In this document: piece by piece, positions 1 to 5,386 of the stretch | How the letters are laid out: every line of letters starts with the position of its first letter | How positions within the stretch are numbered: position 1 is the first letter of the stretch | Assembly: GCA_050954505.1 (NCBI GenBank) | Contig: JBPBPY010000160.1 | Location: 1 to 5,386 of the forward strand | Origin: JAQGMO01 sp050954505 | Lineage (GTDB): Bacteria > Pseudomonadota > Gammaproteobacteria > Burkholderiales > Burkholderiaceae_D | Direction: 5' to 3' | DNA length: 5,386 nt | The notes under the pieces: generated by a model | What the model saw: the letters and a program-made list of their open reading frames with translations, nothing else | Database searches by the model: none | What the model was told of the DNA's origin: nothing | Position numbers and translations under genes: made by a program

Positions 1-213
1 CACCGACGCATCCTGGTCGACATCCATGCGCAGGATGGCAAAGCCGTTGCCGCTGTCTTCGAGCGCGGCGCGCCGCGAAGTGCCATATACACGAAAACCG
101 CGTGCATGCAGATGTTCCGCGCAGGCCCGCCCGATTCCCGACGAGGCGCCGGTCACCAGCACGACGCGCGGCTGCGCCGCCGCGCTGCGGTGTTGCTTGC
201 TTGAAGTGGTCAT
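1..213 (-). CDS. Short-chain dehydrogenase/reductase (SDR), N-terminal part, cut by left window edge
   Basis: The first 71 codons of an NAD(P)-dependent oxidoreductase are visible and stay open to the left edge, so the C-terminal part, with the catalytic Tyr-x-x-x-Lys, is outside the window. The protein begins MTTSSKQH. A beta strand VVLVTG leads into the classical SDR cofactor motif TGASSGIG (residues 21-28). The second strand, FRVYGTSRR (residues 40-48), ends in two Arg, which usually indicates NADP(H) preference. The DV pair at 64-65 fits the adenine-ring contact of classical SDRs. The ATG at 213-211 lies 2 bases after the TGA of the upstream SMR gene and has no clear Shine-Dalgarno sequence. 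Translation is therefore probably coupled to the SMR gene. The family assignment is firm; the substrate cannot be told from this part. Confidence 0.93.
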   Translation of the reverse strand, partial: MTTSSKQHRSAAAQPRVVLVTGASSGIGRACAEHLHARGFRVYGTSRRAALEDSGNGFAILRMDVDQDASV

Positions 214-215
214 GG

Positions 216-545
216 TCAATGCGTGATGGATTTGGAAAAGATGTTGATCACCAGCGTGCCGGCGGTGATCAGGACGATGCCGATGATGGCGGCCAGGTCG
301 AGCTTCTGATCGTAGATCAGCCAGCCGGCAATCGAGATCAGCACCACGCCGACGCCCGACCAGATGGCATAGGCCACACCAAGGTTGAGCGTACGAATGG
401 TTATGGAAAGAAAATAGAATGCCGATGCATAGCCGGCGACCACGACGATCGAAGGCAGCGGCCGGGTAAAACCCATCGAGGCTTTCAAGGCCGAGGTGGC
501 CAGCACTTCGGAAACAATTGCAATGGCAAGATAGAGCCAGTTCAT
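216..545 (-). CDS. SMR family multidrug efflux transporter, EmrE/Qac type
   Basis: This encodes a 109-residue inner-membrane protein with four predicted transmembrane helices, the normal size for the small multidrug resistance family. Members act as antiparallel dimers and exchange protons for cationic drugs or quaternary ammonium compounds. The essential acidic residue of helix 1 is Glu13 in the stretch AIVSEVLATSALKAS, matching EmrE Glu14. The signature AYAIWSGVG (58-66) supplies Tyr59 and Trp62, matching EmrE Tyr60 and Trp63. The VGVVLIS continuation and the LDLAAIIG segment resemble EmrE/QacE rather than guanidinium exporters (SugE/Gdx), so a Qac-type role is inferred. The frame is open to an earlier start at 602, but homology begins exactly at MNWLYLAIAI, so I chose the ATG at 545; its Shine-Dalgarno sequence is weak. 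The SDR gene follows after 2 bases, so the two are probably cotranscribed. Confidence 0.95.
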   Translation of the reverse strand: MNWLYLAIAIVSEVLATSALKASMGFTRPLPSIVVVAGYASAFYFLSITIRTLNLGVAYAIWSGVGVVLISIAGWLIYDQKLDLAAIIGIVLITAGTLVINIFSKSITH

Positions 546-578
546 AAGCGAAACCCGATTTCTGTTCAGAAACAGCAT

Positions 579-613
579 GTTGGCGCAGGACCTCGCCGCC
601 AATCGATGCCAAC
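579..613 (-). promoter_or_regulatory. Possible structured leader of the SMR gene with alternative pairings
   Basis: Read on the minus strand, GTTGGC (613-608) can pair with GCCAAC (584-579). TTGGCG (602-597) can pair with CGCCAA (585-580). The two pairings share the same 3' arm and so exclude each other. Closer to the start codon is a 6+6 inverted repeat, TTTCTG-AA-CAGAAA (572-559). The arrangement could be a small attenuator or simply chance in a GC-rich leader. I see no ACGR tetraloops or other hallmarks of a guanidine riboswitch. Confidence 0.25.
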
Positions 614-619
614 GGGCGC

Positions 620-628
620 ATTATCGCA
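620..628 (-). promoter_or_regulatory. Candidate extended -10 promoter for the SMR-SDR pair
   Basis: The minus strand reads TGCGATAAT here, which fits the extended -10 consensus TGnTATAAT with one mismatch. Initiation about 7 bases downstream would fall near 612-614 and give a leader of roughly 68 bases before the SMR start at 545. There is no good -35 hexamer 16-18 bases upstream, which is tolerated at extended -10 promoters. The element touches one end of the 626-663 inverted repeat, so a protein bound to that repeat would cover the -35 region. Confidence 0.35.
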
Positions 629-663
629 AACCAGGCTGACAGTGCGCTGTCGGCCTGGTTTGC
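626..663. repeat. 38-base near-perfect inverted repeat (hairpin or operator)
   Basis: GCAAACCAGGC (626-636) is exactly complementary to GCCTGGTTTGC (653-663). Just inside, after one T/G position, GACAG (638-642) is complementary to CTGTC (647-651), leaving a 4-base loop (643-646). As RNA this is an almost unbroken 17-base-pair stem, with the single exception pairing as a U-G wobble on the plus strand. No run of T follows on either strand, so it is not a standard intrinsic terminator. It lies about 250 bases after the phosphatase gene and directly upstream of the candidate SMR promoter. It could be a two-fold operator for a dimeric regulator, or a transcript-end hairpin for the effector operon. 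Confidence 0.8.
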
Positions 664-913
664 AAATGCCGAAGTTGCCGCCAATGCCGCAAATGTTGGA
701 AAATCTGGATGTTGTCGATGCTGCTGCCGCAGCCATGGCAACTGACGTAATCGATGCAAACGCTGGTGCCATGGAAAACGATGCAGCCCGTACAGGCACT
801 GCAGCCATGACCTGGCAAGCAAGCAAGCATTCAAGCCCACCAGCCAATCTGCCATCGACACCATTGCTGTACCGGTCCGGCCAGCCTGCCGCATGGCCTT
901 GCGCAGATCGCGC
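664..913. other. Non-coding stretch after the phosphatase gene
   Basis: I see no convincing gene between the phosphatase stop and the 626-663 inverted repeat. All three minus-strand frames stay open for some distance, but none shows recognisable homology, and their compositions reflect repeated GCA/TGC triplets. A 69-codon Cys-rich frame (621-830, minus) is the most gene-like and is discussed as a finding. A short tetranucleotide run, GCAA repeated 3.75 times, sits at 815-829. There is no hairpin with a T-tract just after 914, so the end of the effector transcript is not defined here. The region may be the 3' untranslated end of that transcript or the remnant of a decayed gene. Confidence 0.5.
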
Positions 914-2857
914 CTAATCCTGTTCGACCAGTATGAAACCGTCCGCGTCACTCAAGCCGGCCAGTTCCGGCAACGCTTCGCCACTGAGGATGGAGACCGT
1001 GCCGGACGTCCCTGCCCCACCCCGGTCTGCATCAATCACGGCATTGACCAACCTGTCGAACGAAGGAAAATGGATTTCCTCCACGCCCACCAGCGGCGTA
1101 TAGCGCAAGGCCTGCAGCCATCCGTCGGTGACGGTGTGCTGGTCACGGAATGTGTAGCGAACCAGCGGCGCATCAGCCTGCCGATGATCGCGGAATTCAA
1201 GCATGAAATTGCTGCAGCTGGCCAGTGCAGCGGCGATGGCGGCCTTGTTCGCCACCAGCGCATCGGTTGCCAGTGTTACCGCGTGCGTGGCAATGGCGTG
1301 CTGATTGAGAAAGCTGCACATCTGCCTGGCATGCGCCATCGCCGTGGGCCGGGCAAATAACAGATCAACCAGCAACCTGGCCTGCAGGTGTTGGCGCGGC
1401 AGATTGGTCAGTAGCGCCATGTCGCCGATTTCCCTGGCTGGCGGCAGGAAGATCAGCTTCACCGTGTCGAGCGAGCCGGCATCGACATGCTCTTGCAAAA
1501 ACTGCTGCGCGGTTTGCGCCGTGACCGTGCCGTCCGACAGGGATTTGCCTTCTGCACCGCGTGGGCTGGACCACAGGTACTGGAACAGGATGGCGCGCTC
1601 TTTTTTCCCCGCCATCAGCAGCGGACAATCGTGCTCCTGGCTCTGCTGCAGCAGCGCGAGCGCGGGCTGCGGGTCAAGCAGATGGGTGACCGACTCGAAC
1701 TTCAGTGCGCCGAGCATGTCCAGCAGCTTGAAGTCGGGAAGGGAACGCAGGTTGGTAATGTCCAGATGATGCAAAAAAGCGCTCAGGCTGTCAGGACGGC
1801 TGATCGCCAGCTTCGGCAGGCCCATTGCGGCCGCCGCCTCTCCGAGGCTGTTTTTTTGCGGCAAGGCATACACCATGCGTGTACTGCGCGACTGTTTCAG
1901 ATTCTGCACCACATTCTCGGCGCTTTTTGCTCTGGCCGGGTCTTTCTTCATCAGGTAGTGCGCCATGCACTGGCCAGCGCGTCCCAGACCTTCCATGCAA
2001 TGCATGAGTGGCCGGCGTGGAAGTGCGCCGTTCTGCCCGCTGCGTTCGACAGCGAGAATCTGCTGGATCACATGCTCGAGTTCCTCGGGCAGCAACGCTG
2101 TGCCGTCGGGCCAACCCGGCACATAAATGACGGGAATTTCAATCGTCTCCTGCGCCTCGTCCGCTCCCGGCGCAGCACCTGGCCGGCCGGCGCCGGCCCG
2201 CCGGCGAATGGTCAGCACATGATGTTCCACCTCCGGCATGGCCGCAGCGCCTGCGCCTGCCTGCGCCGGTGGCTGGCGCCTGACCGATATCACCTCGAAA
2301 TCGCCATGGATGCCGTTCTTGCGGAAGTAGCCTGCCGTGGTGTAATTGATTTCCGCATCATTGGCCAGCACGACCAGCACGGATGGCTTAATTTGATGCA
2401 GCAGCTGGATATGCTGTTTCAATGCTGCGAAATTTTTTGGATACGCGGTAATGCACCCTACGGGAGCGCCCTGGCGCTGACCGCTGCGGCCACTGGCATA
2501 AATATGGTGGGCATTGATCCTGTTGCCATCGATCTTGATGGCCGTATCATGCTGCCAGTTCAGCAAAGGCAGCTGGCAGTCTGCCTGGCTCATTGTCTGG
2601 TGCTTGTTCAACAGGGCATCAAAACCTGAAAGCGCCCGGCTCAATGGCGTGACTTGCTCGAGGGCGCTCTGTTTTTCGCGCCACAAGGCATGCAGTGCCG
2701 AGCGCGCGCTGTGCGACTGCGGCGGCGCTGTGCCCGGCGCAGCACCCGGACTGCGTGCTGCCGGAGCATCGTGCGGGGGGATTTGCTGCGCAGCTGGTGG
2801 CAATGCAGCGAGCCGGGCTGCCGCCACGCCGAGGCGCGGAATCATATCAGGTGCCAT
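914..2857 (-). CDS. YopH/SptP-like protein tyrosine phosphatase, probable secreted effector
   Basis: This 647-residue protein probably removes phosphate from phosphotyrosine proteins inside a eukaryotic host cell. Residues 1-60 are Ala/Pro/Ser-rich and look disordered, with no Sec signal peptide, as in type III effectors. A tyrosine phosphatase domain covers about 90-345. VLANDAEI (Glu169) and YFRKNGIHG match the YopH segments LASSSEI and YFRQSGTYG. GWPDGTA (248-254) is the WPD loop, with general acid Asp251. HCMEGLGRAGQ (286-296) is the P-loop, with nucleophile Cys287 and Arg293. Ala294 replaces the usual Ser/Thr. Two Ala/Gly/Pro-rich insertions lie at 196-209 and 221-237. Residues about 346-647 are mostly helical and not recognised. 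I chose the ATG at 2857 because GAGAGG lies 8 bases upstream; an ATG at 2863 is only 2 bases from it. The ankyrin gene upstream is probably in the same operon. The domain call is strong; secretion is inferred. Confidence 0.88.
   Translation of the reverse strand: MAPDMIPRLGVAAARLAALPPAAQQIPPHDAPAARSPGAAPGTAPPQSHSARSALHALWREKQSALEQVTPLSRALSGFDALLNKHQTMSQADCQLPLLNWQHDTAIKIDGNRINAHHIYASGRSGQRQGAPVGCITAYPKNFAALKQHIQLLHQIKPSVLVVLANDAEINYTTAGYFRKNGIHGDFEVISVRRQPPAQAGAGAAAMPEVEHHVLTIRRRAGAGRPGAAPGADEAQETIEIPVIYVPGWPDGTALLPEELEHVIQQILAVERSGQNGALPRRPLMHCMEGLGRAGQCMAHYLMKKDPARAKSAENVVQNLKQSRSTRMVYALPQKNSLGEAAAAMGLPKLAISRPDSLSAFLHHLDITNLRSLPDFKLLDMLGALKFESVTHLLDPQPALALLQQSQEHDCPLLMAGKKERAILFQYLWSSPRGAEGKSLSDGTVTAQTAQQFLQEHVDAGSLDTVKLIFLPPAREIGDMALLTNLPRQHLQARLLVDLLFARPTAMAHARQMCSFLNQHAIATHAVTLATDALVANKAAIAAALASCSNFMLEFRDHRQADAPLVRYTFRDQHTVTDGWLQALRYTPLVGVEEIHFPSFDRLVNAVIDADRGGAGTSGTVSILSGEALPELAGLSDADGFILVEQD
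2185..2198. repeat. GC-only perfect palindrome inside the phosphatase gene
   Basis: GGCCGGCGCCGGCC is a perfect 14-base palindrome. It lies in the codons of the second Ala/Gly/Pro-rich insertion of the phosphatase domain. The central CCGGCGCCGG also occurs at 4509-4518 in the ankyrin gene linker. It may simply follow from Ala/Gly/Arg/Pro codons in a GC-rich genome. Confidence 0.55.
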
Positions 2858-2865
2858 TGTCATGC

Positions 2866-2871
2866 CCTCTC
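2866..2871 (-). promoter_or_regulatory. Ribosome binding site of the phosphatase gene
   Basis: The minus strand reads GAGAGG in the short gap after the ankyrin gene. It is 8 bases before the ATG at 2857 and only 2 bases before the ATG at 2863, so it favours the second, in-frame ATG as the true start. No promoter or terminator fits in the gap between the two genes, which supports cotranscription. Confidence 0.6.
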
Positions 2872-2892
2872 AAGTGTGTTGCCGCTTGCCTG

Positions 2893-5386
2893 TCAATCTG
2901 CACGGGAAGCCCGGGCCGGATCGAGCATGGCGCGCAGGGAGAATGGATCGGTCGGCTTGGCGCCCGATTTTGCCCGCAGGTCGAAGACCGAACTCAGCGC
3001 GGCAACCATCTCTGCCACGCAGCCCATGGACTGCAGCCGGTCGAGCGCGGCCCGATCGACTTCCAGCACATCGTCCTGTTCACCGTCGCTGCGGATGAGG
3101 CGCTCCGGCAGCACCTTGAACCCCTGGATCAGTTCACCGCGCATATCGGTCTGCGCGTCCGAATCGAGCGCGCGGATGTGCTGCAGCGCTTCGGCACGAA
3201 TCCGGGCCGCCTTTGGTCCGGAAGCAAGCTGGAACAATGCTTTCAGGAGAGGAACGTCATTGAGCAGCAGATCGTGGCGGCGTACGGCAGCAAACACGGT
3301 GGCGGCGATGAGTTTGGCGATCAATGGGTTATCGTGCGACAGCATAGCCTGTGTCTGCTCGCGCAGCAGTTCGTCCTGCACCTCACCGTTGGCAAACTGC
3401 TGGCAGCGGTCAATGACCATGGAGCCGGTCACTTCGAGCAGATTGCGTCCCTCCTCACCCCGGTTTTCCTTATCGAATGCCAATTCCAGCAAATCAGGAT
3501 AGTGGGATTGCAGCAGATCCAGGCCAATGGCTGGCAACAGTGCCGAGATGGTGGCCATGGCATTGATGCCGGTCAGCAGTGCGCTGGCAAACACGCGCTC
3601 GACCTCCGGCTCGGGAAATCCCATTTGTGCCAGCCACTGCGGCATCAGGCGGTGCTCGCCACTGTCGAAAGCTGCACGCGCATGGCCAAACAGTACGGCG
3701 TTGTAGCGGCCAATCTTTTTCGTGTCCACCCGCGGGAACAGCCTGGCCATGCCGTCGAAATCGCCGACCGTTGCCAGTGCCTTGAGCTGGCCGACCAGGC
3801 TTGCCTCCCGTGGCGCGTCCTCGATCAAACTGTCGAGCGCGATGGGGTCGAGCAGACTTGCCAGCAGATTGGCGCCCTGACGTTTGGCCAGCGTTCGCAG
3901 ACAAAACAGCTGGGCAGAATCGGGCAAGTGCAATGGCGTGACACCAACCACGCGCAAGATGCCCACCAGGACGGCTTCGGCGCGGCATTCAATGGCAAGG
4001 TCGAGCGGGGTCTGGCCAAGGGCATTGCGCGCCACCAGCAATTGCCTCGAGTGCTGTTGCGGCATGGCGCGCTGGTCCCAGCCATGCCTGGCGCTGTTCA
4101 ACAACGAGGCCAGGCCAGCAGCATGATCGTTGATTGCCAGCGCATGGAAAGCATTGTTGCCAAAACGGTCCGTGTCGGACAAACGCGCGCCGTGGGCCAT
4201 GAACAATTCCACGGTTTCGGCACATCCCAGCTTGGCAGCAGTGATCAATGGTGTTTCGCGGGCGGCGTTGCATTTGTCCAGAAATGCCTGAATCGATGCG
4301 CCGGCCCGTGCTGGCCGGCGCGCGCCGAGGGCGTCGATCATCAGCTTCGGGATCCGGGCTTCCTTGCTCATGGCAGCCAGGTGCTCGATCTCCATGGACA
4401 AACGCATCTGGCCGTTCTCCAGCGCTGGCATGGCGGTGATATCGGTATGGTCGGAATAGGCGTCGTCGTCGGCATCGTCAGCCGCCGTTTCGCCAAGAGC
4501 CGCATTTGCCGGCGCCGGCAACGCCGGTCCTTGCCGCAGGTTTGCAGGAATGCGTGGGCCACCAGGGGCCGCGATCGGCGGCAATGGCAGGGGCCGCGAT
4601 GCCGGCGAAGACAGTTCAACGCCATGCTCGATCAATGCCTGCACCACGAAGAACTGGTTTTCCAGCAGTGCATGCTGCAGGACCGTCAACCCGGTTCTTC
4701 TGCTTAAGGCATTGACCAGCGCGTGCACGCGCTGCTGCCGCGCCGTGGCGCTGCCGCCTTGTGCCCTGGCGGCTTCGATACAGCGCAGCACCAGATCTTC
4801 ATGACCGAACTTGGCAGCCAGGTGAATGGCAAGGATCGGCGCATCCGCTTTGCCCAATAGCAAGGCACCGCGCGCAATCAGCAGCTCGGCAGCGCTTTTC
4901 TGGTTGCCGTACAAGGCAGTCAGCAGTACGGTGTAGCCTTCATCGTCTTCGAAATTGAAAAGCTGGTCGCGTATCTGTCGCAGGCTTCGGCCTGGCGTGA
5001 CACGGCTTTCCTGAATGTCGAGCAATTCGCGCAATTCCTCCATGTTGCCCAGCTCTGCCGCATGGCCGATCACCTGATGCATCACCCGCTGGTCGATCCG
5101 ACGCAAGTCGCCGCCCGCCGCTTTCAAGCCGGCCACCATGTCGCGGTTTTCACCAAAAGCCATGGACAGGGCATTGTGGCCGTTCATCGTTGCAGCATTG
5201 ACGAATGCCGCGCGCGACTTGGCGTCGAACACCGGCGCGGCCAGGATCAGCGTTGCGAGGTCGTCGCGCCCTTGTTCGGCCGCCTGATGCAAAATGGTTC
5301 CCCCCAGGCTGCTTGTCAGGCGTGGATCGGCGCCGTTTTCCAGCAGCAGCTCGACCATGGCAAAGTTGCCCGCCCTGGTTGCTGCC
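2893..5386 (-). CDS. Ankyrin-repeat protein, 5' end beyond right edge, probable effector
   Basis: The frame is open through the right edge. The ATG at 5358 falls inside an ankyrin repeat (AATRAGNFA precedes MVELLLENGADP), so the real start lies outside and about 830 residues are visible. Counting from 5358, ankyrin-like units occupy roughly 1-17, 18-52, 58-88, 92-118, 138-170, 172-202 and 221-252. A Pro/Ala-rich then Asp-rich linker follows (about 250-330). A second block comes at 365-400, 399-428 and 445-474. Clear repeat signatures are GGTILHQAAEQG, AIHLAAKFGHEDL, ETPLITAAKLGCAETVELF and GQTPLDLAIE. Residues 475-821 appear all-helical and unrecognised, perhaps degenerate repeats. Ankyrin repeats bind other proteins; no enzymatic motif is visible. 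The gene ends 35 bases before the phosphatase start, so the two are likely coexpressed. Delivery into a eukaryotic host is inferred from repeat content and neighbour. Confidence 0.92.
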   Translation of the reverse strand, partial: AATRAGNFAMVELLLENGADPRLTSSLGGTILHQAAEQGRDDLATLILAAPVFDAKSRAAFVNAATMNGHNALSMAFGENRDMVAGLKAAGGDLRRIDQRVMHQVIGHAAELGNMEELRELLDIQESRVTPGRSLRQIRDQLFNFEDDEGYTVLLTALYGNQKSAAELLIARGALLLGKADAPILAIHLAAKFGHEDLVLRCIEAARAQGGSATARQQRVHALVNALSRRTGLTVLQHALLENQFFVVQALIEHGVELSSPASRPLPLPPIAAPGGPRIPANLRQGPALPAPANAALGETAADDADDDAYSDHTDITAMPALENGQMRLSMEIEHLAAMSKEARIPKLMIDALGARRPARAGASIQAFLDKCNAARETPLITAAKLGCAETVELFMAHGARLSDTDRFGNNAFHALAINDHAAGLASLLNSARHGWDQRAMPQQHSRQLLVARNALGQTPLDLAIECRAEAVLVGILRVVGVTPLHLPDSAQLFCLRTLAKRQGANLLASLLDPIALDSLIEDAPREASLVGQLKALATVGDFDGMARLFPRVDTKKIGRYNAVLFGHARAAFDSGEHRLMPQWLAQMGFPEPEVERVFASALLTGINAMATISALLPAIGLDLLQSHYPDLLELAFDKENRGEEGRNLLEVTGSMVIDRCQQFANGEVQDELLREQTQAMLSHDNPLIAKLIAATVFAAVRRHDLLLNDVPLLKALFQLASGPKAARIRAEALQHIRALDSDAQTDMRGELIQGFKVLPERLIRSDGEQDDVLEVDRAALDRLQSMGCVAEMVAALSSVFDLRAKSGAKPTDPFSLRAMLDPARASRAD
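4298..4321. repeat. 9-base-pair GC-rich inverted repeat in the ankyrin gene linker
   Basis: GCGCCGGCC (4298-4306) and GGCCGGCGC (4313-4321) are exact reverse complements separated by 6 bases. They encode the GARRPARAGA segment between the two ankyrin blocks. The hairpin is stable on paper, but its codons also fit plain low-complexity coding sequence. Confidence 0.55.
4507..4520. repeat. GC-rich perfect palindrome in the ankyrin gene linker
   Basis: TGCCGGCGCCGGCA is a perfect 14-base palindrome in the Pro/Ala-rich linker codons (around residues 280-284, counted from 5358). It shares the 10-base core CCGGCGCCGG with the palindrome in the phosphatase gene. Confidence 0.55.

Noticed and set aside
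626..663. Intrinsic terminator
   Set aside because: The hairpin is strong, but no run of T follows it on either strand, so only factor-dependent or stabilising roles remain possible.
815..829. GCAA tetranucleotide run as a phase-variation tract
   Set aside because: At 3.75 copies it is too short to slip often, and it is not inside a supported gene.
546..870. Guanidine riboswitch upstream of the SMR gene
   Set aside because: SMR genes are common targets, but I found no paired ACGR loops and no other conserved guanidine riboswitch sequence. The transporter also looks Qac-type rather than Gdx-type.
102..917. A 271-codon plus-strand frame crossing the SMR gene and the intergenic region
   Set aside because: It overlaps both the SDR and SMR genes on the opposite strand, and the first two thirds are antisense to them. 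The Ala/Asp-rich end (after about 664) lacks a start with a good ribosome binding site and has no recognisable homology.
1487..2629. A 380-codon plus-strand open frame opposite the phosphatase gene
   Set aside because: It is antisense to the WPD and P-loop motifs of a well-supported phosphatase and shows no family of its own.
2695..4707. A very long plus-strand open frame (670 codons) opposite the ankyrin gene
   Set aside because: The minus strand in this region encodes clear ankyrin repeats. The plus-strand translation has no recognisable family and is rich in Gln, His and Arg, as expected for the antisense of a GC-rich gene.
5356..5358. ATG at 5358 as the start of the ankyrin gene
   Set aside because: The frame continues upstream to the window edge, and the preceding codons complete the first half of an ankyrin repeat, so this Met is internal.
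1..5386. tRNA, rRNA, CRISPR array, transposase or integrase genes
   Set aside because: No spaced direct repeats, no tRNA-like cloverleaf ends and no transposase or integrase motifs were seen on either strand.

Overview
The window holds four protein-coding genes, all on the minus strand, so transcription runs from the right edge to the left. Base composition is high-GC (about 60% by eye), and the proteins are rich in Ala, Arg and Gln with many GC-ending codons. This suits a Proteobacterium, most likely a Betaproteobacterium. That placement is inference from composition and gene content; no rRNA or marker gene is present.

Right and centre (914-5386): two large genes stand in a row, about 35 bases apart, and look like one operon. 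The upstream gene (2893-5386, 5' end beyond the right edge) encodes an ankyrin-repeat protein. It has two ankyrin blocks separated by a Pro/Ala- and Asp-rich linker, then a long helical C-terminal region I do not recognise. The downstream gene (914-2857) encodes a protein with a protein tyrosine phosphatase domain of the YopH/SptP type. The WPD loop and the HC-x5-R phosphate-binding loop are both present. A disordered Ala/Pro/Ser-rich N-terminus precedes this domain, and about 300 unrecognised residues follow it. Ankyrin repeats plus a YopH-like phosphatase is typical of proteins that bacteria deliver into eukaryotic cells, so the pair probably encodes secreted effectors. No secretion apparatus, chaperone or secretion-linked promoter lies in the window, so the route is not shown.

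Middle-left (546-913): a stretch of 368 bases without a convincing gene. It carries a striking 38-base inverted repeat (626-663), a candidate extended -10 promoter abutting it (620-628), and a possible structured leader for the next gene.

Left (1-545): a small multidrug resistance (SMR/EmrE-type) efflux protein gene (216-545). It is followed after 2 bases by a short-chain dehydrogenase/reductase gene (1-213) that runs off the left edge. Their spacing suggests a translationally coupled pair. They look like ordinary chromosomal genes, functionally separate from the effector-like pair.

The most unusual content is the ankyrin/phosphatase pair. Within it, the main points are a phosphatase P-loop that lacks the usual Ser/Thr after the catalytic Arg, and two long C-terminal regions of unknown function.
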